Shown one piece after another: positions 8,793 to 16,999 of a stretch of 61,921 bases of DNA (position 1 is the first letter of the stretch; every line of letters starts with the position of its first letter). The stretch is from an uncultured Bacilli bacterium. GTDB lineage: Bacteria > Bacillota_I > Bacilli_A > RF39 > UBA660. A model generated the notes under the pieces. The model saw only the letters and a program-made list of their open reading frames with translations, had not been told where the DNA came from and made no database searches. The translations under genes were made by a program, and so were the position numbers. The stretch spans positions 1 to 61,921 of the forward strand of contig CAKOXD010000008.1 of NCBI GenBank assembly GCA_934130005.1, given 5' to 3'.

Positions 8793-8821
8793 GTGACAAA
8801 ATAATAAAATATTGATATAAT
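8793..8821 (+). promoter_or_regulatory. Promoter of the TGS/kinase-gap operon
   Basis: GTGACA (8793-8798), 17-bp spacer, TATAAT (8816-8821), followed by a 24-30 nt leader and a GAGGGA ribosome site. Confidence 0.55.
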
Positions 8822-8850
8822 GTATATGATATAAAGAATAGAGGGATTTT

Positions 8851-10518
8851 ATGGGTAAGATGATAAAAATAAATTTTAGGGACCTTGAAGTAAAAGAATT
8901 TGAAGCTGGTACTAAATTAAAAGAAATAAGTGACTCTTTTTCTCATTACTTTAATTATCCTATTTTAATAAGTAAAATAGATAATGACATAGTAGAACTT
9001 AATGAAACAATAAATAGAAGTTATAAAGTAGATTTTTATGATAGAAGTAGTGGACTTGGAAATGGAATATATGGAAGAACTGCCCAATTTTTACTTATAG
9101 TAGCTGTAAAAAAATTATTAGGTGAAAGTGTAGAAGTAGTAATAGAACACTCAATTGATAAAGGATTTTATTGTGAAATAATAGGTGTTGATTTAGATAA
9201 ACCAATCGTAGATAGAATAGAAGATAAAATGCGTGAACTTTCAAAAATGGATTTGAAAATTCAAAAGATGAGTGTATCTAGATTTGATGCGATAAAGTAT
9301 TTTGAGAAAAAAAGACAAATTGATAAAGTTCATGCCTTAAAATATATAAGTAATACATATGTAAATTTATATAGAATAGATGATATATATGATTATTTTT
9401 ATGGAGAACTTGCATATACAACAAAAGATATAGATGATTTTAAATTAACTTATATTAAAGATAATGGTTTTGTATTAAGTTATCCTACAACATATAATCC
9501 AGAATGTACATTAGATTATGTTCATCATGAAATGTTATTTAATAAATTCCTAGATTATACTAAATGGGGTAGAATGATTAATATAACAAATGCTGCAGAA
9601 CTAAATAATGTTGTATCAATGGGAAAATATGATGAATTAATTAGATTATCAGAAGTATATTATAATAATCAATTAGTAGAAGTAGCAGATAAAATATATG
9701 ATAATAAAGAAAATATAAAAATAGTCTTAATAGCAGGTCCATCATCATCAGGTAAAACGACAACTTCTAAAAAGTTACAAGTATATTTACAAAGTAAAGG
9801 AATTAAACCTCATCAAATATCAATAGATGATTATTTTGTAGATAGAGATAAAACAAGAGTATTACCTAATGGAGAACTTGATACAGAATCACTTAGTGCG
9901 GTAGATGTTACTTTGTTTAATAAACATTTAACAAAATTATTAGATGGAGAAAAAGTAGAACTTCCAGAATATAATTTTGTATTAGGTAAAAGAGAATATA
10001 AAGGAAAATATTTAGAAGTAGGAAAAAATGACGTAATTATAATAGAAGGATTACATGCCTTAAATGATGATTTGACTATGTCTATAGATAGAAGACAAAA
10101 ATTTAAAGTTTATATAAGTGCTTTAACTCAACTTAATATTGATAATCATAATAGAATTCATACTAGTGATACTAGAAAATTAAGAAGAATAGTTAGAGAT
10201 AATAAATATAGAGGAAAAAATGCTAGTGAAACATTAAAGATGTGGCGTGGAATAAGAGAAGGGGAAGAAAAATTTGTTTTTCCATTTCAAGATGATGCAG
10301 ATTATGTTATAAACTCAGCTTTGGTTTATGAAATAGGTGTGCTTAAAGTCTATGCAGAACCACTTTTATTTAATGTTGATGAAGATGATGATAGTTATCC
10401 AGAAGCATTAAGATTAATAAATTTTTTAAGAAACTTTTTACCTATACCTAGTGATCAAGTTCCAAAAGATTCCGTAATAAGAGAATTTATTGGTCAAAGT
10501 AGTTTTAATAAAGAATAA
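8851..10518 (+). CDS. TGS/ThrRS-editing-like domain fused to a uridine kinase-like P-loop kinase
   Basis: 555 residues. The first ~230 resemble the TGS and second additional domain of threonyl-tRNA synthetase, and the rest is a phosphoribulokinase/uridine kinase domain with Walker A GPSSSGKTT at about residues 296-304. The lid region DDYFVDRDKT and IIEGLHAL also fit uridine kinase family members. This fused architecture is conserved in Firmicutes and usually annotated 'nucleoside kinase'; the true substrate is not established. It lies 34 nt upstream of gap and probably shares its transcript. Confident about the architecture, not the substrate. Confidence 0.85.
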   Translation: MGKMIKINFRDLEVKEFEAGTKLKEISDSFSHYFNYPILISKIDNDIVELNETINRSYKVDFYDRSSGLGNGIYGRTAQFLLIVAVKKLLGESVEVVIEHSIDKGFYCEIIGVDLDKPIVDRIEDKMRELSKMDLKIQKMSVSRFDAIKYFEKKRQIDKVHALKYISNTYVNLYRIDDIYDYFYGELAYTTKDIDDFKLTYIKDNGFVLSYPTTYNPECTLDYVHHEMLFNKFLDYTKWGRMINITNAAELNNVVSMGKYDELIRLSEVYYNNQLVEVADKIYDNKENIKIVLIAGPSSSGKTTTSKKLQVYLQSKGIKPHQISIDDYFVDRDKTRVLPNGELDTESLSAVDVTLFNKHLTKLLDGEKVELPEYNFVLGKREYKGKYLEVGKNDVIIIEGLHALNDDLTMSIDRRQKFKVYISALTQLNIDNHNRIHTSDTRKLRRIVRDNKYRGKNASETLKMWRGIREGEEKFVFPFQDDADYVINSALVYEIGVLKVYAEPLLFNVDEDDDSYPEALRLINFLRNFLPIPSDQVPKDSVIREFIGQSSFNKE

Positions 10519-10552
10519 AATGGATATATTAAAAAAAGAAAGAAGGTAATTT

Positions 10553-11563
10553 ATGATAAGGGTAGCAATTAATGGATTTGGAAGAATAGGAAGACTTGCA
10601 TTTAGACAGATGTTTGGAAAAGAAGGGTATGAAGTAGTAGCAATCAATGATTTAACTAGTCCAGATATGTTAGCACATTTACTTAAATATGATTCGGTTC
10701 AAAAAAAATATGAAGGTCATACCATAGAATCAATAGATGATTTTATAGTTGTTGATGGTAAAAAAATAAAAGTATATAAAGAAAAAGAACCTATAAATTT
10801 ACCATGGAAAGAATTAGATATAGATGTTGTATTTGAATGTACAGGATTCTTTGCTAAAAAAGAATTATCAATGGCTCATATAGAGGCAGGAGCCAAAAAA
10901 GTAATAATTTCGGCTCCAGCAGGAGATGATATTAAAACTATAGTATATGGTGTAAATGAAGATACATTAACAAATGATGATAAGATAATAAGTGCTGCTT
11001 CTTGTACAACTAATTGTTTAGCACCTATGGCTTATAATTTAAATAAATATGCTAGAATAGTAAGTGGAATAATGACAACAGTACATGCTTATACTGGAGA
11101 TCAAATGGTTTTAGATGGACCACATAGAAAAGGTGATTTAAGAAGAGCACGTGCAGCAGCTGTTAATATTGTTCCTAATTCAACAGGAGCGGCTAAGGCA
11201 ATAGGTCTTGTAATACCTGAATTAAAAGGAAAACTAATTGGTTCAGCTCAAAGAGTTCCAGTCCCAACTGGTTCAACAACTATTTTAATAGCTGTAGTAA
11301 ATGGAAAAGATATTACTAAAGAAAGTATAAATGAATTTATGAAAAAACAAGTTAATGAATCTTTTGGATATACAGAAGATCCAATTGTATCATCAGATGT
11401 TATTGGAATAACTGAAGGATCACTTTTTGATGGAACTCAAACTATGGTATCTAAAATAAGTGATGATTTATATCAAGTACAAGTTGTTGCTTGGTATGAT
11501 AATGAAAATAGTTATACTTCCCAAATGGTAAGAACAGCTTTATTTTTAGAAGATTTAAAATAA
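10553..11563 (+). CDS. gap: Glyceraldehyde-3-phosphate dehydrogenase, type I
   Basis: Glycolytic oxidation of glyceraldehyde 3-phosphate to 1,3-bisphosphoglycerate with NAD. The Rossmann start INGFGRIGR and the active-site SCTTN (Cys near residue 151) are present. The catalytic His region and the C-terminal WYDNENSYTSQM are intact. The length of 336 is normal. The ribosome site is AGAAAGGTAA. The other lower-glycolysis genes (pgk, tpiA) are about 4-8 kb downstream, not in one gapA operon as in Bacillus. Confidence 0.97.
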   Translation: MIRVAINGFGRIGRLAFRQMFGKEGYEVVAINDLTSPDMLAHLLKYDSVQKKYEGHTIESIDDFIVVDGKKIKVYKEKEPINLPWKELDIDVVFECTGFFAKKELSMAHIEAGAKKVIISAPAGDDIKTIVYGVNEDTLTNDDKIISAASCTTNCLAPMAYNLNKYARIVSGIMTTVHAYTGDQMVLDGPHRKGDLRRARAAAVNIVPNSTGAAKAIGLVIPELKGKLIGSAQRVPVPTGSTTILIAVVNGKDITKESINEFMKKQVNESFGYTEDPIVSSDVIGITEGSLFDGTQTMVSKISDDLYQVQVVAWYDNENSYTSQMVRTALFLEDLK

Positions 11564-11590
11564 CAGAAAATTAAAATCTGTTATTTTTTT
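11557..11590 (+). terminator. Terminator of gap
   Basis: An 11-bp stem (11557-11567 with 11577-11587), 9-nt loop and T-tract; the gap stop codon is in the left arm. The stem core ATAACAGA/TCTGTTAT recurs at 61804-61828 behind herA. Confidence 0.85.
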
Positions 11591-11673
11591 TATTAAGATT
11601 ATTAAAAATAGTTATTTGAATTATTATTTTAAATATGATACTTTTATTTAGAAAGAAGACTAGAAAGGATTTT

Positions 11674-11925
11674 ATGTTAGAAGAATATTATATTTGGAAT
11701 AAAATATTTGAAGAAAAAAATGATATAGAAATGTATAATTTAATTAAGTTAGTTATTTACAATGATGATGCTAGAGAATATGTGTATGAAAAAATAAGAG
11801 AATTAAAACAAAATAAGGTTAAGCTAAATATAAATATTGATAAAGAAATAGAAGGATATCCTATAGAATTATTAGCAGATAAAATTGTTGATAGATTAAT
11901 TAATGAAATAAAAAAAGGATATTAA
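11674..11925 (+). CDS. Small helical protein of unknown function
   Basis: 83 residues, charged and mostly helical (MLEEYYIWNKIFEEKND...), with no transmembrane segment or known motif. An upstream in-frame ATG at 11635 has no ribosome site, whereas the ATG at 11674 has AAAGGA four nt upstream. The 3' end meets the convergent rnjA gene with one base between the stop codons. I do not recognise it; position next to RNase J invites comparison with YkzG (epsilon subunit), but the orientation is opposite and the sequence does not look like it. Confidence 0.55.
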   Translation: MLEEYYIWNKIFEEKNDIEMYNLIKLVIYNDDAREYVYEKIRELKQNKVKLNINIDKEIEGYPIELLADKIVDRLINEIKKGY

Positions 11926-11942
11926 GTTATCTCTTAATATCC
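11911..11942 (-). terminator. Terminator of rnjA overlapping the convergent small gene
   Basis: A 10-bp stem (11917-11926 with 11933-11942), a 6-nt loop and, on the minus strand, a T-run. Both stop codons of the convergent pair fall within it. It has no T-run in the plus direction. Confidence 0.7.
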
Positions 11943-13594
11943 ATTATAACAGGTAGAATTATTGGTTTTCTTCCTGTTTTTTTGTATGTATAATTAGATA
12001 ATTGACCGATAATTTCAGCTTTAATATCAGAATAATTAATAGTTCCATCGATTTTAGATAAAATAGCTTTTTTAGAAACATTTTCTAAATTTTTTAATAG
12101 AGCTTCATTTTCATTTACTAAGACAAATCCTCTTGTAGTTATATTTGGATTTCCTAAGAGTTTACCATTCTTAGTATCAATATTAGCAACTATTATAATT
12201 ATTCCATCATTAGCCATTAATTTTCTATCCTTAATAACAGCATTAGAAACATCACCAATTCTGTTTCCATCAACGTAAACATCATCAGCTTGGATGAAAC
12301 CATCTCTTTTAATTTTACCTTTATACATAGATAATACTTCCCCATTAGAAAGTACGAAGTTATTCTCTTTAGGTATTCCACACATTACACCAATATCAGC
12401 ATGTTTTTTAAGCATTCTATATTCTCCATGAAAAGGTGCGAAATATTTTGGATTAATTAGTCTTAACATCCATTTTAATTCTTCTTCACTACCATGTCCA
12501 CTAGCATGTATATCATTTAAAGATGTATTTGTATATACTTTAACACCTTTTAAATATAATTTATTTATTGTTCTTGCTATACTTGCTGCATTACCAGGAA
12601 TAGCAGATGAAGAGAATATAACAATGTCATTTGGTTGAAGTTTTATTTGTTTATGAACACCATCAGCAATTCTAGATAAAGCAGCTAAAGGTTCACCTTG
12701 ACTTCCAGTACATAAAAGGCATACTTTTCCAGGGTCTAATTTATTAGCTTCTTCTGGAGTAATAAAAATTCCTTTATTAGTTATGTAACCACCTTTTACT
12801 GAAATCTCGATATTATTTTCCATACTTCTACCAAAAGTAGCAATTTTTCTTCCGTTTCTTCTACAGTTATCAACTATATGTTTAAGTCTATAAACATTTG
12901 AAGCAAAAGTAGCAATTATAATTCTACCTTTTTCTCTTTTAAATATTTCACTTAAAGCATCATCTACTTTAGATTCACTTTTACTTACACCCTCATTTAA
13001 AGCATTAGTACTATCACTTAAAAGTAATGTAACACCACGACTTCCAATTTCAGCCATTTTATGAATGTTTGCAGGAGGTCCAATTGGTGTTAAATCAAAT
13101 TTAAAATCTCCTGTTGTTACAACAATACCATTTGGTGTTGTTATACAAATACCGTGTGAATCAGGTATAGAGTGTGTAGTTCTATAAAATTCAACTGTCA
13201 TAGTTTTAAATCTAACTATAGTACTTTCATCATAAACAACTAAGTTTTTGTATTGAATATTTCTGTCCTCTAATTTTTTTCTAATTAATCCAACCGCATG
13301 ATTTGGTGCATAAATAACAGGTATATTAACTGTTTGTAGTAAAAATGGTATACCACCGATATGATCTTCATGACCATGTGTTATAAATAATCCTTTAATT
13401 TTAGATTCATTTTTCTTTAAAAATGTAAAATCTGGTATTACATAATCAACACCCATTAAATCATCTTCTGGCATTAACATACCAGCATCAGTTATAATAA
13501 GTTCATCGCCAGTCATTATACAATACATGTTTTTACCAACTTCACCAAGTCCACCTAAAGCGAATATTTTTGTATCATCGCCTTTAAATTTCAC
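11927..13594 (-). CDS. rnjA: Ribonuclease J
   Basis: Metallo-beta-lactamase/beta-CASP nuclease with 5'-3' exo- and endonuclease activity in mRNA decay. The zinc motif THGHEDH has His73, His75, Asp77 and His78. The beta-CASP domain follows (SDSTNA, then ASGHGSEEEL) and a C-terminal domain completes 555 residues, the usual length. The start is GTG with AAAGGAGT upstream. It is transcribed alone from TAGACA-N17-TATAAT (13665-13637, minus). Confidence 0.93.
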   Translation of the reverse strand: MKFKGDDTKIFALGGLGEVGKNMYCIMTGDELIITDAGMLMPEDDLMGVDYVIPDFTFLKKNESKIKGLFITHGHEDHIGGIPFLLQTVNIPVIYAPNHAVGLIRKKLEDRNIQYKNLVVYDESTIVRFKTMTVEFYRTTHSIPDSHGICITTPNGIVVTTGDFKFDLTPIGPPANIHKMAEIGSRGVTLLLSDSTNALNEGVSKSESKVDDALSEIFKREKGRIIIATFASNVYRLKHIVDNCRRNGRKIATFGRSMENNIEISVKGGYITNKGIFITPEEANKLDPGKVCLLCTGSQGEPLAALSRIADGVHKQIKLQPNDIVIFSSSAIPGNAASIARTINKLYLKGVKVYTNTSLNDIHASGHGSEEELKWMLRLINPKYFAPFHGEYRMLKKHADIGVMCGIPKENNFVLSNGEVLSMYKGKIKRDGFIQADDVYVDGNRIGDVSNAVIKDRKLMANDGIIIIVANIDTKNGKLLGNPNITTRGFVLVNENEALLKNLENVSKKAILSKIDGTINYSDIKAEIIGQLSNYTYKKTGRKPIILPVIMDIKR

Positions 13595-13636
13595 TTTATA
13601 ACTCCTTTCTTTTAGATTTGAAATCCAACTTTCTAC

Positions 13637-13709
13637 ATTATATACTTTTTTTTTAATTTTGTCTAGTTTCTAATTTAAGCTTGTTTTTTTAACAAATTAA
13701 TAATATAAT
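13637..13709. promoter_or_regulatory. Divergent promoter pair between rnjA and the EIIB-like gene
   Basis: Minus strand: TAGACA (13665-13660), 17 bp, TATAAT (13642-13637) for rnjA. Plus strand: TTGTTT (13681-13686), 17 bp, TATAAT (13704-13709) for the EIIB-like gene. Confidence 0.6.
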
Positions 13710-13724
13710 TAATTAGGTGATAGT

Positions 13725-14042
13725 ATGGGTCAAATAATACAATATAGTATAATAGTAATAGTTTTATTAATAATCGCAATCGCAATTATTAAATCAAAAA
13801 GAAAAGATTTTAAAATTGAAATTAATAAATTAGTTTCTTATTTAGGTGGTAAAGATAATATAATTAGTTATGAAGTTAATAAATCAAGATTTATAGTTAC
13901 TTTAAAAGATGTAAACCTTGTTAATAAAGAAGGAATACAAAAAATGGGTGCTAGAGGAATTGTTGAGATTGATAATCAATTAAAAATTATATTAGGGGAA
14001 AATGCTAATGTATTAAAAAAACATATTGATGAATTAAAGTGA
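13725..14042 (+). CDS. Membrane-anchored glucose-type PTS EIIB-like domain lacking the phosphorylatable cysteine
   Basis: 105 residues: one transmembrane helix (about 5-24), then a glucose-family EIIB fold (INKLVSYLGGKDNI..., ending VEIDNQLKIILGENANVLKKHI). In active EIIB the motif reads roughly D-A-C-I-T-R-L; here the aligned stretch is E-V-N-K-S-R-F, so Asn52 takes the place of the catalytic Cys while the neighbouring Arg55 is kept. It therefore cannot pass phosphate by the normal route. No EIIC, EIIA, HPr or EI is nearby. Likely a regulatory or scaffold protein. GGTGAT ribosome site. Confidence 0.72.
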   Translation: MGQIIQYSIIVIVLLIIAIAIIKSKRKDFKIEINKLVSYLGGKDNIISYEVNKSRFIVTLKDVNLVNKEGIQKMGARGIVEIDNQLKIILGENANVLKKHIDELK

Positions 14043-14059
14043 TATTAATCACTTTTTTT
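14036..14059 (+). terminator. Terminator of the EIIB-like gene
   Basis: An 8-bp stem aaagtgat/atcacttt (14036-14043, 14048-14055) with an ATTA loop and T-tract; the TGA stop is inside. Confidence 0.7.
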
Positions 14060-14064
14060 CATAT

Positions 14065-14107
14065 TTCGACAAAATTCGACATAAAAAAAATGTATTATTA
14101 TGTCGAG
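14065..14107 (+). promoter_or_regulatory. Tandem Spo0A boxes upstream of the histidine kinase gene
   Basis: TTCGACAAA at 14065-14073 is the exact reverse complement of the 0A-box consensus TTTGTCGAA. TTCGACATA at 14075-14083 matches in 8 of 9 positions and lies exactly 10 bp further on, the spacing known for Spo0A dimers on tandem boxes. A weaker TATGTCGAG (7 of 9) lies at 14099-14107. The nearest -10 (TATTAT, 14093-14098) lies 22 bp from the first TTCGAC, recalling Spo0A-activated SigA promoters with long spacers. Confidence 0.65.
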
Positions 14108-14115
14108 GTGATCAA

Positions 14116-15345
14116 ATGAATTTATTTGAAAATGTATTACTTGATGTAATGCTTATACTATTTCCTATGATTTTATATTTATTATATAATGCATATAACG
14201 AAGTTTATAATTTAAAAAAAAGTGATTTATGCTTAGATTTTGCTATTATAACTAGTTTTTATTTAGTATTAACATTTAGACCTGATAATTATTCATATCC
14301 TTATTTAATGATGAATGTTCCACTTTCACTAGCATACTTAAAAGATAGAAGAAAAAGTATATTAGCTATATCTTTATTATGTATTCTTATACTATCTTTT
14401 AATTATGAAATATCATTTATTTATTTTATGTTTGAATATTTAATATATTTTGTTTTATACAAAATAATGGATAAATTTACATTTGCTAATTTATTTATTA
14501 TTATGAAACTATTTTTCTTCCTTTTATATGAAGTATTAGAAAAACCATATTTATTCGGTAATAATACATATATATCAAAAGCTTTAACAGTTCTTATTCC
14601 TTTTATTTTAGTGACATATATTATAATATTTGCATTTAAAAAAGCTAGTACAATAATTACATATAAAGAAGATAGTAAAAAATTAGAAAAAGAAAAAGAA
14701 TTAAGATTATCTTTATTTAAAATTACTCATGAAATAAAAAATCCAATTGCTGTATGTAAAGGATATTTAGATATGTTTGATTTTAATGATATAAACAAAA
14801 GTAAAAAATATGTAGGGGTAATGAAAAATGAAATAAATAGAGTTTTGATATTACTAGAAGATTTTCTATCAATAAATAAAATAAAAATAGAAAAAGACAT
14901 AATAGATATTAATTTATTATTAGAGGAAATGACTAATAGTTTTTTACCAATATTAAAAGAAAAAAATATAGATAAAATTTTTAATATAAGTAAAGATGAA
15001 TTATTTATAAATGCTGATTATAATAGATTAAATCAAGTATTTATAAATATAATGAAAAATAGTATAGAAGCAATAACTGATAATGGTGTAATAAGTGTAT
15101 TTTTGGTAAAAAATAAAGATTCTGTTGAAATACATATTGAAGATAACGGAATTGGAATGGATGAAGAAGAATTAAATAATATAAAGGAACCTTTTTTTAC
15201 TACAAAAAAAAGAGGTACTGGACTTGGCGTATATTTATCTAGGCAAATAGTAGAAGCTCATGGTGGTAAGATAGAATATGCATCTAAAAAATATATAGGT
15301 ACAAAAACAATTGTAATACTACCTTATGAAGAAATTAATGTATAA
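14116..15345 (+). CDS. Membrane sensor histidine kinase, candidate Spo0A kinase
   Basis: 409 residues. About five to six transmembrane helices (1-175) form a membrane sensor with no large extracellular loop. The transmitter has the H-box HEIKNPIAVCKGYL with phospho-acceptor His205, then N-box NIMKNSIEAI, G1 EDNGIGM, F-box FFTTK and G2 GTGLG. The HEIKNP-x5-GYL form is the one used by sporulation kinases of Bacilli and Clostridia. No response regulator is adjacent (orphan); the nearest is Spo0A, 4.7 kb downstream. GGTGAT ribosome site. Regulation: tandem 0A boxes upstream. The partner is inferred. Confidence 0.85.
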   Translation: MNLFENVLLDVMLILFPMILYLLYNAYNEVYNLKKSDLCLDFAIITSFYLVLTFRPDNYSYPYLMMNVPLSLAYLKDRRKSILAISLLCILILSFNYEISFIYFMFEYLIYFVLYKIMDKFTFANLFIIMKLFFFLLYEVLEKPYLFGNNTYISKALTVLIPFILVTYIIIFAFKKASTIITYKEDSKKLEKEKELRLSLFKITHEIKNPIAVCKGYLDMFDFNDINKSKKYVGVMKNEINRVLILLEDFLSINKIKIEKDIIDINLLLEEMTNSFLPILKEKNIDKIFNISKDELFINADYNRLNQVFINIMKNSIEAITDNGVISVFLVKNKDSVEIHIEDNGIGMDEEELNNIKEPFFTTKKRGTGLGVYLSRQIVEAHGGKIEYASKKYIGTKTIVILPYEEINV

Positions 15346-15369
15346 ATAATTTCTTTTTTTTTATTTAGC

Positions 15370-15398
15370 TTGAAAATAACTAAAAAAAGTTATATCAT
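15370..15398 (+). promoter_or_regulatory. Promoter of the prepilin gene
   Basis: TTGAAA (15370-15375), 17 bp, TATCAT (15393-15398); leader of ~20 nt to GGTGAT and the ATG. Confidence 0.5.
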
Positions 15399-15425
15399 AT
15401 TTATATATATGAAATAGGTGATTAT

Positions 15426-15797
15426 ATGAAAAACAAAGGTTTTACATTAATAGAATTAATTGCTCTTTTAGGATTAATATCAATTATCATATTAATTGGA
15501 GCTCCTAGTTTAATAAATCAAATAGAACAAACTAGAAATGATAATTATAATAATTTTATAGGAGATATCTGCTTAGCAAGTGAATCATATATAAATCATA
15601 ATAGTGATATAGAAGGTTTAGAAAACTTTAAAAATGCTAATGATACAATTACTATAACTGCTGGTGAGTTAATGAGTAAAGGATATGTTAAAAGTAGTGT
15701 TAAAAATCCTAAAACTAATAAATTGTTAGATTCAAGTGATATAATTACAGTTAAATTAAATAGTGATATGACATATAGTTGTACATTAAATAGTTAG
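15426..15797 (+). CDS. Type IV prepilin-like protein (ComGC/pseudopilin type)
   Basis: 123 residues with a textbook class III signal: MKNKG|FTLIELIALLG, in which a prepilin peptidase would cut after Gly5 and Glu5 of the mature form would support assembly. A 20-residue hydrophobic helix follows, then a globular domain with two Cys (GDICLAS and YSCTLNS near the end), possibly a disulphide. No pilus ATPase, platform protein or prepilin peptidase is in the window. It lies 8 nt upstream of pgk, so it may be cotranscribed with it. A competence-type pseudopilin or free pilus subunit is possible. Confidence 0.8.
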   Translation: MKNKGFTLIELIALLGLISIIILIGAPSLINQIEQTRNDNYNNFIGDICLASESYINHNSDIEGLENFKNANDTITITAGELMSKGYVKSSVKNPKTNKLLDSSDIITVKLNSDMTYSCTLNS

Positions 15798-15805
15798 GAG
15801 AATTT

Positions 15806-16999
15806 ATGAAAAAAACAATAAGAGATTTCAATTTAAAAGGTAAAAAAGTAATAATTAGAGTAGATTTTAACGTACCTATAGTAAATTCTGTTATAGAAGA
15901 TGATAATAGAATAAAACAAAGTCTAGAAACAATTAAATTTGCAATTAAAAATGAAGCTAAAGTAATTTTAATGTCACATTTAGGAAGAATTAAAACTAAT
16001 GATGATAAAGAAAAAAATTCATTAGAACCTGTAGCTTTAAGACTAAGTGAACTATTAGAACAAGAAATTATATTTGTTACAGAAACAAGAGGAGAAATTT
16101 TAGAACAAGAAATAAACAATTTAAAAGATGGACAAGTACTATTAATGGAAAATACTAGATTTGAAGATTTAAATGATAACTTAGAAAGCTCAAATAATAT
16201 AGAACTTGCTAAATATTGGGCAAGTCTAGGAGATATTTTTATAAATGATGCATTTGCAACTTCTCATAGAAGTCATGCTTCAAATGTTGGAATAGCATCT
16301 ATATTACCTAGTGGAATAGGCTTTTTAATAGAAAAAGAAATAAATGTTTTAAGCGAAGTTTTAAAAAATCCTAATAGACCATTTAATGTAATACTTGGAG
16401 GAGCAAAAGTAAAAGATAAAATTGGTGTTATTAAAAATTTAGTAAATATTGCGGATCACATTTTAATAGGTGGAGCAATGGCTTATACATTTTTAAAAGC
16501 ATATGATTTACCTGTTGGAAAATCTTTAGTTGATGTTGATAGTATTCAATTTTGTAAAGAAATGTTAGAAAAATATAAGGATAAAATAATACTTCCTATA
16601 GATAGTGTAAATGCTAAAGAAATAAAAGATAATGTAAGTACTAGTGAATGCTTTATATCAGATATAAAAGATGATGATATAGGACTAGATATAGGACATG
16701 GAACAATTAAAATATTTAAAGAATATTTAATAGAAAGTAAAACTGTTGTATGGAATGGAACTATGGGATATAGTGAAATACCTTTATTTGAAAATGGTAC
16801 GAAAGAATTATGTGAAATATTAAAAGATATAGATGCTAATAAAATAATTGGTGGAGGAGATACAGCATCTGCCATTACTAAATTAGGTTATAAAAATTAT
16901 ATGACATATATATCAACAGGTGGAGGAGCATCCCTAGAATATTTAGAAGGAAAAAAACTTCCTGGAATAGAAGTTATAAGTGATAAAGATGAAAAATAA
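15806..16999 (+). CDS. pgk: Phosphoglycerate kinase
   Basis: Converts 1,3-bisphosphoglycerate and ADP to 3-phosphoglycerate and ATP. The N-terminal substrate domain has VDFNVP and SHLGR. The C-terminal nucleotide domain has GGAKVKDKIGV, the WNGTMG region and GGGDTASAI. 397 residues is the normal length. AGGAG ribosome site. The next gene starts inside its last codons, so it heads an operon with the flippase-like gene, a glycosyltransferase and tpiA. Confidence 0.97.
   Translation: MKKTIRDFNLKGKKVIIRVDFNVPIVNSVIEDDNRIKQSLETIKFAIKNEAKVILMSHLGRIKTNDDKEKNSLEPVALRLSELLEQEIIFVTETRGEILEQEINNLKDGQVLLMENTRFEDLNDNLESSNNIELAKYWASLGDIFINDAFATSHRSHASNVGIASILPSGIGFLIEKEINVLSEVLKNPNRPFNVILGGAKVKDKIGVIKNLVNIADHILIGGAMAYTFLKAYDLPVGKSLVDVDSIQFCKEMLEKYKDKIILPIDSVNAKEIKDNVSTSECFISDIKDDDIGLDIGHGTIKIFKEYLIESKTVVWNGTMGYSEIPLFENGTKELCEILKDIDANKIIGGGDTASAITKLGYKNYMTYISTGGGASLEYLEGKKLPGIEVISDKDEK

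Noticed and set aside
10438..10647. Minus-strand frame over the kinase-gap junction
   Set aside because: It is antisense to two conserved genes and lacks a ribosome site.
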